The position numbers and the translations under genes are program-made. Source: an uncultured Verrucomicrobiota bacterium (lineage in GTDB: Bacteria; Verrucomicrobiota; Verrucomicrobiia; Opitutales; Opitutaceae). Taken from it: 32,364 nucleotides of DNA. Shown piece by piece: positions 24,629 through 32,364 of the stretch; the stretch's first letter is position 1; every line of letters starts with the position of its first letter. Under the pieces are notes generated by a model, which worked only from the letters and a program-made list of their open reading frames with translations, made no database searches and had not been told where the DNA came from. The stretch lies in contig CAIOCT010000056.1 of the NCBI GenBank assembly GCA_903856725.1, positions 1-32,364 of the forward strand, in the 5' to 3' direction.

Positions 24629-25870
24629 ATGTCTATCGACACCGTCGACCTTCTCGCGCGCTTTTTGCGCTACGTCCAAATCGACACGCGCAGCAATGAG
24701 CAATCGCTCACCACGCCGAGTACACCGGGGCAATGGAACCTGCTCCGCCTGCTTCAGCAAGAGCTGCTCGCTATTGGGTTAACCGATGTCCTGCTAACGG
24801 AACACGGCTATGTGCTCGCAACCCTTCCCGCTACTTCGCAAAAAAAAATCCCTACGATCGCTTGGTTTGCGCACGTCGACACAGCGACTAATTTGCCGAG
24901 CGCCGCCCAGCCGATCGTCCACCGCGCGTACGATGGCCGCCTCCTCATTTTGCCCGATGATCCCACGCAAGTGCTGTCGATCGAGACGACGCCCTTTCTC
25001 CGCGCAGCGCTGGGCCACGATATTATTACCGCCAGCGGCACGACTCTCCTCGGCTCAGATGATAAGTCGGGAATCGCGGTTATTATGAGTGCCGTGCGCC
25101 ATCTCCAGCAGCACCCCGAAATCCCCCACGGGGCCATTCGACTGTGCTTTAATCCTGACGAAGAAATTGCCCGCGGCGTCACCAAGCTCGACCTCACCCA
25201 ACTCGGTGCCGTCTGTGGATACACGCTGGACGGATCATCGCCGGGCGAAATTGAATTTGAATCCTTCAGTGCCGACGCCGCCGTGCTGGAAATTCAGGGC
25301 GTAGCGGCTCATCCGGGTTGGGCGCACGGCGTGATGGTCAACGCGCTCCGCCTCGCCGGCCGTTTCTTGGCGGCATTACCACCGGAGCAATCACCCGAGC
25401 GCACCACAGGTCGTGCCGGTTTCATCCATCCTGTCGAATGCAGCGGAAGCTCTGAACATGCAAAAGTCCGCCTCATTCTACGCGACTTCGAACTAGCAGG
25501 GCTAGCGGCGCAGCGTACGCAGCTAGAAAATATTACGGCCGCACTTCGCCTCGCCGAACCTCAAGCCCGCCTAACGCTCACCTTTACCGAGCAATATCGC
25601 AATATGCGCTACTGGCTGGAGCAAGATTTACGCCCCGTAGAATATGCGCGCGAGGCCATTCGCCGCGCAGGCCTCACACCGCATTCCTCCCCCATCCGCG
25701 GAGGCACGGATGGATCTAGCCTCACTCAGCGCGGCCTCCCAACACCTAATATCTTCTGCGGCATGCATGAAGTGCACAGCCCTCGTGAATGGGTCAGCTT
25801 GCAAGACATGGCAAAAGCGGTTGAAACTCTTATCCATCTCGCCCAGGTCTGGGCGGAACCTTCCGCATGA
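24629..25870 (+). CDS. pepT: Peptidase T (tripeptide aminopeptidase, M20B)
   Basis: A 413-residue cytoplasmic zinc aminopeptidase that removes N-terminal residues from tripeptides. Metal motifs are AHVDTA (His82, Asp84), LLGSDDKSG (Asp144), NPDEEIARG (Glu178-179), YTLDGSSPG (Asp) and the terminal HEVHSPREW (His). A dimerisation domain lies in the middle (about 205-320). An in-frame ATG at 24524 would add 35 residues and overlap the divergent gene's start; homology starts at MSIDTVDLL, so 24629 is used. The stop codon overlaps the start of the following lipoprotein gene (ATGA), suggesting translational coupling. Confidence 0.9.
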   Translation: MSIDTVDLLARFLRYVQIDTRSNEQSLTTPSTPGQWNLLRLLQQELLAIGLTDVLLTEHGYVLATLPATSQKKIPTIAWFAHVDTATNLPSAAQPIVHRAYDGRLLILPDDPTQVLSIETTPFLRAALGHDIITASGTTLLGSDDKSGIAVIMSAVRHLQQHPEIPHGAIRLCFNPDEEIARGVTKLDLTQLGAVCGYTLDGSSPGEIEFESFSADAAVLEIQGVAAHPGWAHGVMVNALRLAGRFLAALPPEQSPERTTGRAGFIHPVECSGSSEHAKVRLILRDFELAGLAAQRTQLENITAALRLAEPQARLTLTFTEQYRNMRYWLEQDLRPVEYAREAIRRAGLTPHSSPIRGGTDGSSLTQRGLPTPNIFCGMHEVHSPREWVSLQDMAKAVETLIHLAQVWAEPSA

Positions 25871-26310
25871 AAACTGCCGCTACTCAATACCGCCTAGGCC
25901 TTTTATTTATCGCAAGCCTGTTGCTGAGTGGCTGCGCCTCATACGAGGCACGAATCGAAAAAGGCCACGACCTCGCACAAAATAAGTATTTTTTTATTAT
26001 CCATAACCCGAGTGACAATCACGCGCTTGATCACCGGATCGCCGAAGCGCTGCAAGCCCGCGGCCTAAAAGTTGAAATGGGACCACTCACGATGATGCCT
26101 GAAAATACTCAAGCGGTCATCGTTTACCAAGATCGTTGGGGCTGGGATTTTGGCGAGCACCTCGTTTATCTTCAAATCGACGCGCGTGAGCCGCAAAAAT
26201 CGCAGGCTTTTGCCTCCGCTAGTCTAGTCACAACCATCCCCCTGCGGGAGTCATCGACCGTCTCAGTCAACCGATTGATTGATCGCTTGTTTGCGGGGAA
26301 AAAATCCTGA
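25867..26310 (+). CDS. Small lipoprotein of unknown function
   Basis: A 147-residue predicted lipoprotein with the lipobox LLSGC (Cys23) following a hydrophobic signal. The mature part (about 125 residues) contains HRIAEALQARGLKVEMGP and YQDRWGWDFGEHLVYLQID, an alternating strand-helix pattern with little cysteine; it resembles the general layout of DUF4136-like lipoproteins but I cannot assign it. The start overlaps the stop of pepT by 4 bases. A cytoplasmic peptidase coupled to an envelope lipoprotein is unusual and may reflect only compact operon structure. Confidence 0.72.
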   Translation: MKTAATQYRLGLLFIASLLLSGCASYEARIEKGHDLAQNKYFFIIHNPSDNHALDHRIAEALQARGLKVEMGPLTMMPENTQAVIVYQDRWGWDFGEHLVYLQIDAREPQKSQAFASASLVTTIPLRESSTVSVNRLIDRLFAGKKS

Positions 26311-26328
26311 ATTAATCAGCAGGCCGTA

Positions 26329-26341
26329 ACCGCTAAGCGGT
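26329..26341. terminator. Small inverted repeat between convergent genes
   Basis: ACCGC (26329-26333) and GCGGT (26337-26341) pair around TAA in the 74-base gap between the lipoprotein gene and the RluE-like gene. The stem is short and there is no U-run, so termination here is uncertain. Confidence 0.25.
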
Positions 26342-26384
26342 CGATAAAGCGAGATGTGCATCAATCATTTGGGCATCTCCGCAA

Positions 26385-26951
26385 CTATGCAAACACCGCC
26401 GCACGTTCCAGCGTAGTGAGCTCACGCCACTGTCCTGACGGCAAATCACCCAGCGCAAATTGCCCCATGCGCCGACGCATCAACCGCAACGTCGGATGAC
26501 CGATCGCGGCTGTCATGTGTCGCACCTGTCGGTTTTTCCCCTCGGTCAATTCTAGAGCGAGCCAACAGTCAGGAATATTTTTGCGCACGCGGATTGGCGG
26601 GTCTCGAGGCAAGATGACTGGGACAGGCTCCAGCCGACGAATCGTGCACGGCCGAGTCGTGTAGTCACGGAGCTGCACTCCGCTCGCGAGTTGCCCGAGG
26701 GCTTCAGTCGTCGGAATGCCCTCAACTTGCACCCAATATTCGCGCCGGTGAGCAGCATCTGGATCGAGTAAATGGGAGTTGAGCCCTGGTTCATCAGAAA
26801 AAAGGAGCAGCCCTTCGGAATCAGCATCGAGTCGGCCGAGTGCATAGACCTTGGGCGGCAGCTTGAATTCAGCGAGGGTGCGCCAACGCGAACCGGGTTC
26901 AGGGGTAAATTGCGAGAGAACGCCGTAAGGTTTATGCAGGACAATTAACAC
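26385..26951 (-). CDS. RluE-like rRNA pseudouridine synthase
   Basis: A 188-residue RsuA-family pseudouridine synthase lacking an N-terminal S4 domain, as in RluE, which modifies U2457 of 23S rRNA in Escherichia coli. The catalytic aspartate is Asp42 in GRLDADSEGLLL, and ELTEGKNRQVRHMTAAIGHP is the second family motif. The start is GTG at 26951; a TAG lies in frame six bases upstream, so no longer form is possible. It follows the hemolysin III gene by 14 bases on the same strand and probably shares its transcript. The exact target uridine is inferred from family similarity only. Confidence 0.85.
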   Translation of the reverse strand: MLIVLHKPYGVLSQFTPEPGSRWRTLAEFKLPPKVYALGRLDADSEGLLLFSDEPGLNSHLLDPDAAHRREYWVQVEGIPTTEALGQLASGVQLRDYTTRPCTIRRLEPVPVILPRDPPIRVRKNIPDCWLALELTEGKNRQVRHMTAAIGHPTLRLMRRRMGQFALGDLPSGQWRELTTLERAAVFA

Positions 26952-26965
26952 GGGCTAAAGCAAAC

Positions 26966-27610
26966 TTATGGAGCCGAAGGCAGCACGTAACAAAATACCG
27001 CCACCCAATGGCAAGCGCTGCCGCCGAGAACGAAGAGGTGCCAAATTGCATGATGATACGGCAGGCGCTTCCAGAGGTAAAAAACCGTGCCACCTGTGTA
27101 GCAAAGTCCTCCCGCCAGCAAGAGTTCCAACCCCGCGCTCGGCAGTGACGCCCGCAGTGGTTTCAACGCGATCATCACAAGCCAACCCATGCCGATATAA
27201 ATTAAGGTAGAAACAAGGCGAAAACGTCCGGCGAACCAAAATTTCAGCACGACTCCCGTAATCGCCAACCCCCAAACCACCCCGAATAAACTCCAGCCCC
27301 AAGCTCCACGTAAAGTCACCAATAAGAAAGGCGTGTAAGTACCTGCGATGAGCAGGAAAATCGCCGCGTGATCAAATTTTTGTAGCACCTGCTTAGTCCG
27401 CAAATCCTGAAAACTGTGATAAAGAGTGGAGGTCGTATAGAGCAACACCAGCGCAGTGCCGAAAATGGACCCACTCACGACATGCCAAACCGTCCCTACC
27501 CGCGCGGCTGCAATCACGATGAGCACTAGCCCCAAAACACTAAAAGCTAGACCCAGGCCGTGCGTAATACTGTTCGCACGGTCTTCGTTGGCCGTATAAG
27601 TTGCGGGCAT
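26966..27610 (-). CDS. Hemolysin III family (TrhA/YqfA) membrane protein
   Basis: A 214-residue seven-helix membrane protein of the hemolysin III/PAQR superfamily, linked in bacteria to membrane homeostasis. Motifs are ANSITHGLG (His17), STLYHSF, KFDHAAIFLLIAGTYTP and HAIWHLFVLGGSACHW, which together supply the Ser/His/Asp metal ligands of this superfamily. Alternative in-frame ATGs at 27658 and 27691 add 16 or 27 residues without homology and without a Shine-Dalgarno sequence, so 27610 is preferred. The name reflects an old activity report; toxin function should not be inferred. It lies upstream of the RluE-like gene and diverges from the TonB-dependent receptor. Confidence 0.85.
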   Translation of the reverse strand: MPATYTANEDRANSITHGLGLAFSVLGLVLIVIAAARVGTVWHVVSGSIFGTALVLLYTTSTLYHSFQDLRTKQVLQKFDHAAIFLLIAGTYTPFLLVTLRGAWGWSLFGVVWGLAITGVVLKFWFAGRFRLVSTLIYIGMGWLVMIALKPLRASLPSAGLELLLAGGLCYTGGTVFYLWKRLPYHHAIWHLFVLGGSACHWVAVFCYVLPSAP

Positions 27611-27714
27611 TAATTGAGTTGGGCAGATGCCGGCCGTCTTGCGAGTGAAAATAGCCATGGACGTCTGGGTGCTCAAGTCGGTGGGTAGCATTGCTCAGCC
27701 CAACTTATTTTTGT

Positions 27715-27743
27715 ATTTCATGAAATTTGAAATGAAATTCAAA
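27715..27743. repeat. Overlapping palindromes in the divergent promoter region
   Basis: ATTTCATGAAAT (27715-27726) is a perfect 12-bp palindrome, overlapped by TTTGAA (27726-27731) with TTCAAA (27738-27743) across a 6-base spacer. The region between the hemolysin III and receptor genes (27611-27949, over 300 bases) otherwise holds only the possible upstream starts of the former, an inverted repeat CCCTTAT/ATAAGGG (27759-27765, 27800-27806) and a promoter candidate. The symmetry suggests an operator. Confidence 0.5.
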
Positions 27744-27904
27744 GGGCAATCACGCAGCCCCTTATCGCAGCTAATTGTCCCGATAAATATAAGATTTTTA
27801 TAAGGGAAAGTTACAGTCACGAAACTTTGAACTCCAACCATAAAGCAAGCGAGGGTGCAGGCTTGACTCAGCTATATGGGAGGCGTTCGCTTAATTAAAC
27901 CTAT

Positions 27905-27932
27905 CTTGGGCTTTCCGCCTGAGAATTATACA
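27905..27932 (+). promoter_or_regulatory. Candidate promoter of the TonB-dependent receptor gene
   Basis: TATACA at 27927-27932 is a good -10 element; TTGGGC about 15 bases upstream is a weak -35 with a short spacer. It predicts a leader of only 10-15 bases before the ATG at 27950. Confidence 0.3.
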
Positions 27933-27949
27933 CCAACTGCATTAATACC

Positions 27950-30900
27950 ATGCAACGATCGCTCATTAAATCGCTAGTTTTTGCAGTGATCACAGCTCTG
28001 ACTGTGACACTTTCGCCCAACGCCTACGCTCAGGCTATAACCACGGCGGCCATCACTGGCACCGTCACCAGCAAAGCTGGCGAACCCATCGCAGGGGCCA
28101 GTGTCACTATTGTGCACGAACCTTCGGGCACAAAAGCCGCCACCACCACCCGTGCAAACGGCCAATATAACCTCTCCGGCCTGCGCGTCGGTGGTCCTTA
28201 CACCGTCACCGTGGCATCCACGGGGCTCAAGACTGAGTCAAATAGCGATGTGTACCTGGATCTCAGCGATACCGCATCACTGAATTACACTTTAGGCTCC
28301 GAAGTTATCGAGCTAGAAAAAGTAACCATCTCGGCTAGCCGCGACGGCATTTTTGGCACCGGTAAAATCAGCACGGGCACCACGTTGAGCGATCGAGAAA
28401 TTGAAAACGTCGCAACCGTCCGGCGGAATATTCAAGATATCGCAGTCCTCGACTCGCGCCTCGCTCTCATGTCGCTCGACCAAGGTGGCCAGCTCAGCGC
28501 CCAAGGTCAAAATTTCCGCTTCAATTCCTTCACTGTAGACGGCGTTCAAGCGGTCGATCCCTTCGGCTTGAACAGCAACGGTTTCTCCTCCTTGCGCAGC
28601 CCAATTCCGATGGAAGCGATCCAGAGCTTTAGTGTCGACCTAGCCCCGTACGATGTCCGCCGTGCTGGTGCCACCGGTGCTTATCTCAATGCCGTCATCA
28701 AATCTGGCACCAATGATTTCCACGGCGTGCTTTATTACGAAAAAACCAACGAGGGTTTGCGCGCCAAAAATCCAATTACCTTTGTCAAAGAGGCCTTTGA
28801 TGAGCGCACGTTCGGCTTCGCAGTCGGCGGCCCACTCATTAAAAACAAACTCTTCTTCTTCATCGATTATGATGATTTCCAACGCAAGACCGTCGCCCCT
28901 CAAGCCAACTATATTCCTGACGCGGCCCAGTTAACTGCCGTTATCGCTAAGGCCACCGCGCTCGGTTATGATGCCGGCAACCTGACCGCTGGCGAGAATA
29001 TCACCAAGCAGAAGACGACCATCGGTAAATTAGATTGGAATATTTCCAACCAACATCGCGCCACCTTCACGTATCGTAAAAATGAAGGCCAAGACGTCGT
29101 GTTCGGCCAATATACGGGCGGCAATACCACTTCCTTGAGCAATTTCTGGTATGCCCAACCTCGCATCACCAACAGCTACACCGGCCAAGTATTTAGCCAA
29201 TGGAGCCCAGACTTCCGCACGGAAGCCACCGCCTCGTACACGGAGTACAACGGCTCTCCAGCTAACAATGGTAAAGCTTTCCCCCAGGTTCAAATCCAAG
29301 GCCTCAGCGGCACCCGTCTTGATAATGGTCTCTCGATTACGAACGGGACCATTTACCTCGGGACCGAATCATCCCGTCAGTTAAACCAAATTATTACCAA
29401 AGAATCCTTAGGCCGCTTCGCTGGCGACTATTCTATTGGCGACCACACGATCACCGCGGGCTTAGAAAACGTCGCGACCAAATACAGCAATGCCTTCGTT
29501 CAATACACGAATGGCTACTATATCTTCCCGACCCTCGCCGCTTGGCAAGCCGGCACGCCAGTAACGGGCTACACCCTGCAAAAAGCCAACACGGGGTTCA
29601 CCATCAACGATGCGATCGCCCGCTGGAGCTATGACGCCTACGCCTTGTTTATTCAAGACAGCTGGAAACCCAGCAAGCAGCTGACCCTAGTCGCCGGCCT
29701 GCGCTACGATTATCCTTATATTCCAGATGGCCCAGCTCTCGCCACTGGCTTCGCAACTGCTGGATTCACCCGCGCTGATGGACTCACCGGTGTTACCCAA
29801 AACAATACGACGAACAGCGGCAATGCGACGATCGCGCCTCGCATCGGTTTTGCCTATTCGTTAAAAACACAGCGCAAGACGCAGATCCGCGGCGGCTTGG
29901 GTCTCTTCCAAGGCAAGAATCCTGCGGTCTGGATCTCGAATGCTTATTCGAATGCTGGAGCCACGGGTGCAGTCGGTGTTTTCAACGCAGCCGGTATTCC
30001 CAGCTTCTCCTTTGTGGCTGATCCTAACGCCCAAGTCCCTCCCGCGGGCAACCCACCTGCTCCTACGATCAACATCACCGATCCTAGCTTTAAACAGCCG
30101 GCCTCTTGGAAGAGCAATTTGGCGATCGATCATCAGCTGCCTTTCGGTGGCCTGACCTTCACGGCAGAACTCTCGTTCATTCAAACAGACAAAGCCCTGC
30201 AATACGAATTCCTGAACTATCAGGTCGCCACCACAGGACCAACCACCCTGCCTGATGGCCGTATCCGTTACGCTGGTGCCCCCACCAGTGGCAGCACGGC
30301 AGCCACCCAAGGCAAACGTCGTAACACCGCCTTCGCGGATGTATATTACATGACCAATTCCAATAAGGGTCAGTATAATGGCGCGACGGTGCAGATCTCC
30401 CGCCCGATGAAGAATCATTGGAGCTGGTCGGCCTCATACACTCGCAGCAATGCAACTGAAGTTGCTCCCGTGACCTCCTCGGTCGCTGGTTCTAACTATG
30501 GCGCCCGCGCCGTATTTAACCCGAACGAAAACGTCGCCTCGATCTCGAACACCAATGTTAAAGATCGCGTCGTCATTTCACTCGCACGCGAATTTGAATT
30601 CATCAAACAATTCAAAACCACCATCGCCGCTGTCTATCAGGGTCGTACCGGACACGCCTATTCATGGGTCTTCGCGGGTGACGCCAACGGTGACGGATTC
30701 ACGTTCCAAGACTTGCTTTATGTGCCGACTGGTCCTTCTGATCCTAGAGTCACCTGGGCGAGCACGACTGAACGCGATGCCTTCTTCACCTTCGTGAATT
30801 CGTCAACTCTAGCTAAATACGCGGGCACCAACCCTGGCCGCAATAGCGAGGTCTCACCTTGGCAACAGACGATTGACTTGAAGTTCATTCAGCAGATCCC

Positions 30901-31168
30901 GCTCCACGGCAAAACCCGCGCTGAGCTCTATTTGAATGTGCTGAATTTCTGGCAGTTGATCGATAAGAACTGGGGCATCCAAGAGGAAGTTCCCTTCTCT
31001 TATAAACGCGCGGTCGCAGGTGCTACCTATAACGCCGCCGGCAATGGCGGTCTAGGCTCTTGGGCTTATACCTTCACCAGCAGCACGCTTAATACCGTGC
31101 CGATGACCGTGAACGACACGCCGATCTCTCGCTGGCAAGCCCAAGCCGGCATTCGTCTGCGCTTCTAA
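27950..31168 (+). CDS. Oar-like TonB-dependent outer-membrane receptor
   Basis: A 1072-residue outer-membrane protein. A signal peptide (cleavage after AYA, residue 27) is followed by a carboxypeptidase-regulatory-like domain (about 33-115, ITGTVTSKAGEPIAGASV), a plug domain (about 125-260) and a large beta-barrel ending in ...AGIRLRF with the C-terminal aromatic residue. The plug segment YDVRRAGATGAYLNAVIKSGTN, here read as YDVRRAG then NAVIKSGTNDFHG, is typical of Oar/OmpA-related receptors rather than siderophore or SusC receptors. No SusD partner or sugar-degrading gene is adjacent. Energised by TonB it would move a large substrate; the substrate is unknown. A strong terminator follows the stop codon. 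Confidence 0.88.
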   Translation: MQRSLIKSLVFAVITALTVTLSPNAYAQAITTAAITGTVTSKAGEPIAGASVTIVHEPSGTKAATTTRANGQYNLSGLRVGGPYTVTVASTGLKTESNSDVYLDLSDTASLNYTLGSEVIELEKVTISASRDGIFGTGKISTGTTLSDREIENVATVRRNIQDIAVLDSRLALMSLDQGGQLSAQGQNFRFNSFTVDGVQAVDPFGLNSNGFSSLRSPIPMEAIQSFSVDLAPYDVRRAGATGAYLNAVIKSGTNDFHGVLYYEKTNEGLRAKNPITFVKEAFDERTFGFAVGGPLIKNKLFFFIDYDDFQRKTVAPQANYIPDAAQLTAVIAKATALGYDAGNLTAGENITKQKTTIGKLDWNISNQHRATFTYRKNEGQDVVFGQYTGGNTTSLSNFWYAQPRITNSYTGQVFSQWSPDFRTEATASYTEYNGSPANNGKAFPQVQIQGLSGTRLDNGLSITNGTIYLGTESSRQLNQIITKESLGRFAGDYSIGDHTITAGLENVATKYSNAFVQYTNGYYIFPTLAAWQAGTPVTGYTLQKANTGFTINDAIARWSYDAYALFIQDSWKPSKQLTLVAGLRYDYPYIPDGPALATGFATAGFTRADGLTGVTQNNTTNSGNATIAPRIGFAYSLKTQRKTQIRGGLGLFQGKNPAVWISNAYSNAGATGAVGVFNAAGIPSFSFVADPNAQVPPAGNPPAPTINITDPSFKQPASWKSNLAIDHQLPFGGLTFTAELSFIQTDKALQYEFLNYQVATTGPTTLPDGRIRYAGAPTSGSTAATQGKRRNTAFADVYYMTNSNKGQYNGATVQISRPMKNHWSWSASYTRSNATEVAPVTSSVAGSNYGARAVFNPNENVASISNTNVKDRVVISLAREFEFIKQFKTTIAAVYQGRTGHAYSWVFAGDANGDGFTFQDLLYVPTGPSDPRVTWASTTERDAFFTFVNSSTLAKYAGTNPGRNSEVSPWQQTIDLKFIQQIPLHGKTRAELYLNVLNFWQLIDKNWGIQEEVPFSYKRAVAGATYNAAGNGGLGSWAYTFTSSTLNTVPMTVNDTPISRWQAQAGIRLRF

Positions 31169-31187
31169 TTCTAGTATTTTACTTCAA

Positions 31188-31218
31188 GGCGGCTGCGGAA
31201 ACGCAGCCGCCTTTTTTT
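31188..31218 (+). terminator. Rho-independent terminator of the receptor gene
   Basis: GGCGGCTGCG (31188-31197) pairs perfectly with CGCAGCCGCC (31202-31211) around a GAAA tetraloop, followed by seven T residues. It begins 19 bases after the stop codon. Confidence 0.95.
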
Positions 31219-31281
31219 ATGCCTACTTAGGGCGAGCTAAGACCCTCCCAAATGAGGTGCCCGCCAGCGCGCTCGCTTAAC

Positions 31282-32364
31282 CTACCGACGCTGCAACCGC
31301 TCGCGATGCTCGCGGGCGACCATAAAATCAGGAGCAATCCTAAGAGCTGCCTCATCTTGGGCGATTGCCTCAATCACTCGCCCAATTTGCTCGAGCGCGA
31401 GCGCTAAATTATGATGAGCTTGGGCTGAATTTGTTAGCTGGCGCAAGGCCACCTCATAATGCGGGATAGCTTCAGCGGGACGACCTAGCCGCACTAAGGC
31501 CAAAGCGAGATTATGGTGCGCCTCAGGATAATGAGGGGCGCGCTCTAAAGCCTGCCGATAAGCCACCGCTGACTCCGCTCCTTGATCGAGATCGAGGAGC
31601 ACATTACCTAATTGATAATACAACGCGGCACTCATACGACCCGAATCGTGCGTCAGGATTTTTTTAAAAACATCCCGCGCCTCACTCGGTCGCGCACTTT
31701 GCACTAAAGCAAGACCTAGGTTGAACTGAATCGTTTCATCCGCTGGCTTCAAACGCCGCGCCTCTTGATAGTGAATAATCGCTGCTTCTCTACGCCCCAA
31801 ACGAAGCAATACATTAGCATAATCACTTTGCGCATCAGCGTAATCTGGCCGCAACCGCAACCCTTGCTCGTAGTAGCCAGCCGCCTCCACCCAACGTTGC
31901 TGACCGACTAAGTAATGCGCCAAACTAGCGTAAGCACGGGCGTTGTCGGGCTGCTTAATTAGCAAATCGCGCCAGAGCCGTTCCTCGTCGCCATAGAGCT
32001 GACTCCGGAAATCAGTGGTCACGCCGAGGGTGAGTGCGATGAACAGCACGACCAGAAAACGCCCACGACTCAGCCAGTGCAGTCCAATGACCATGAGCAA
32101 CACGAGGACAGTTACTAACGGTAAATACATGCGATGTTCTGCCATCGGCTGTGTAGTCAGCGGGATAAAACTCGAGCTCGGCGCTAAAATCACAAAAAAC
32201 CACGCGCCTAAAAAGCCTAAAATAGGGCGCCGCCAAAGCGCCACCAAGGTCCCGAGTAGTAAGGTCAGGACCACCAAACCCTGCCACCATACTTCGCGCC
32301 AGCTGTGCACAATATCCGTGCCATAATCCAACACCAGCGGATGTGGCCATAGTGATAAACGTAG
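31282..32364 (-). CDS. Membrane-anchored TPR protein (TMTC/glycosyltransferase-like), partial: N-terminus beyond window
   Basis: The frame stays open to the window edge, giving a 361-residue C-terminal part. It starts with the segment LSLWPHPLVLDYG, seen in bacterial transmembrane-and-TPR (TMTC-like) proteins, where a GT-C-type multi-helix membrane region precedes the repeats. About three or four hydrophobic helices fill the first 115 residues, with a conserved PMAEHRMYLP motif between two of them. At least six tetratricopeptide repeats follow to the end (for example NLALALVRLGRPAEAIPHYE). TPRs mediate protein contacts and should face the periplasm. A GTG at 32334 could act as an internal start but the upstream residues are clearly homologous. 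Confidence 0.82.
   Translation of the reverse strand, partial: LRLSLWPHPLVLDYGTDIVHSWREVWWQGLVVLTLLLGTLVALWRRPILGFLGAWFFVILAPSSSFIPLTTQPMAEHRMYLPLVTVLVLLMVIGLHWLSRGRFLVVLFIALTLGVTTDFRSQLYGDEERLWRDLLIKQPDNARAYASLAHYLVGQQRWVEAAGYYEQGLRLRPDYADAQSDYANVLLRLGRREAAIIHYQEARRLKPADETIQFNLGLALVQSARPSEARDVFKKILTHDSGRMSAALYYQLGNVLLDLDQGAESAVAYRQALERAPHYPEAHHNLALALVRLGRPAEAIPHYEVALRQLTNSAQAHHNLALALEQIGRVIEAIAQDEAALRIAPDFMVAREHRERLQRR

Noticed and set aside
26966-27610. Toxin function for the hemolysin III family protein
   Set aside because: The family belongs to the PAQR-like membrane proteins and is widespread in non-pathogens; the name alone does not support a toxin.
29861-30418. 185-codon open frame on the minus strand
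   Set aside because: Antisense to the receptor barrel, a by-product of its codon use; no start context and no recognisable protein.
1-32364. CRISPR arrays, tRNA or rRNA genes, insertion sequences, prophage
   Set aside because: No regularly spaced repeats, cloverleaf, rRNA-like sequence, transposase or integrase was seen on reading both strands.

Overview
The window reads as chromosomal DNA of a Gram-negative bacterium, most likely a member of Verrucomicrobia (class Opitutae, Opitutaceae-like). The evidence is lipid A synthesis (lpxB), lipobox lipoproteins, a very large TonB-dependent receptor with a carboxypeptidase-like N-terminal domain, RNase HII and RNase HIII side by side, a VF530-type protein, and start codons that almost never carry a Shine-Dalgarno sequence. 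This placement is inferred from gene content; there is no rRNA in the window. I see no tRNA, CRISPR array, insertion sequence, phage gene or integrase. Coding density is high and the only gene-free stretch above 300 bases lies before the receptor gene.

Layout. 1-1470 (minus): an alcohol dehydrogenase and a short-chain dehydrogenase cut by the window edge, probably one sugar/polyol oxidation operon. 1645-2312 (plus): a small exported protein and a VF530 protein, converging on a probable rnhC-rnhB-histidine kinase operon (5356-2318, minus). mutY diverges from rnhC, so three nucleic-acid maintenance genes sit together. 6591-8506: an N-acetylneuraminate lyase-like gene facing a xylose-isomerase-like TIM-barrel gene across a strong stem-loop. 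8676-9099: ribosomal protein bS21, with a textbook terminator, diverges from dnaE. 9099-16712 (plus): dnaE, an RsmB-like rRNA methyltransferase, a SAM methyltransferase, a HemX/CcsA-like membrane protein and hemA. 16689-18856 (minus): lpxB and a Gfo/Idh/MocA oxidoreductase overlapping by 4 bases, with lpxB also overlapping the 3' end of hemA by 24 bases. 19043-22564 (plus): an exported PQQ-type sugar dehydrogenase and an exported M3 peptidase. 22662-24525 (minus): a glycine-zipper lipoprotein and a beta-lactamase-fold serine hydrolase. 24629-26310 (plus): peptidase T translationally overlapping a small lipoprotein gene. 26385-27610 (minus): an RluE-like pseudouridine synthase and a hemolysin III family protein. 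27950-31168 (plus): an Oar-like TonB-dependent receptor ending in a strong terminator. 31282-32364 (minus): the C-terminal part of a membrane/TPR protein that runs off the window.

Most of this is housekeeping. The signals I find most worth a second look are a perfect 30-bp palindrome inside rnhB, the rnhC-rnhB pair with a possible sliding-clamp motif at the end of RNase HII, a full set of PHP-domain metal ligands in DnaE (predicted intrinsic proofreading), a MutY whose 8-oxoG-recognition motif seems replaced, four TTAGCC repeats between rpsU and dnaE, the near absence of Shine-Dalgarno sequences, the lpxB/Gfo-Idh-MocA overlap, and palindromes upstream of the receptor gene.
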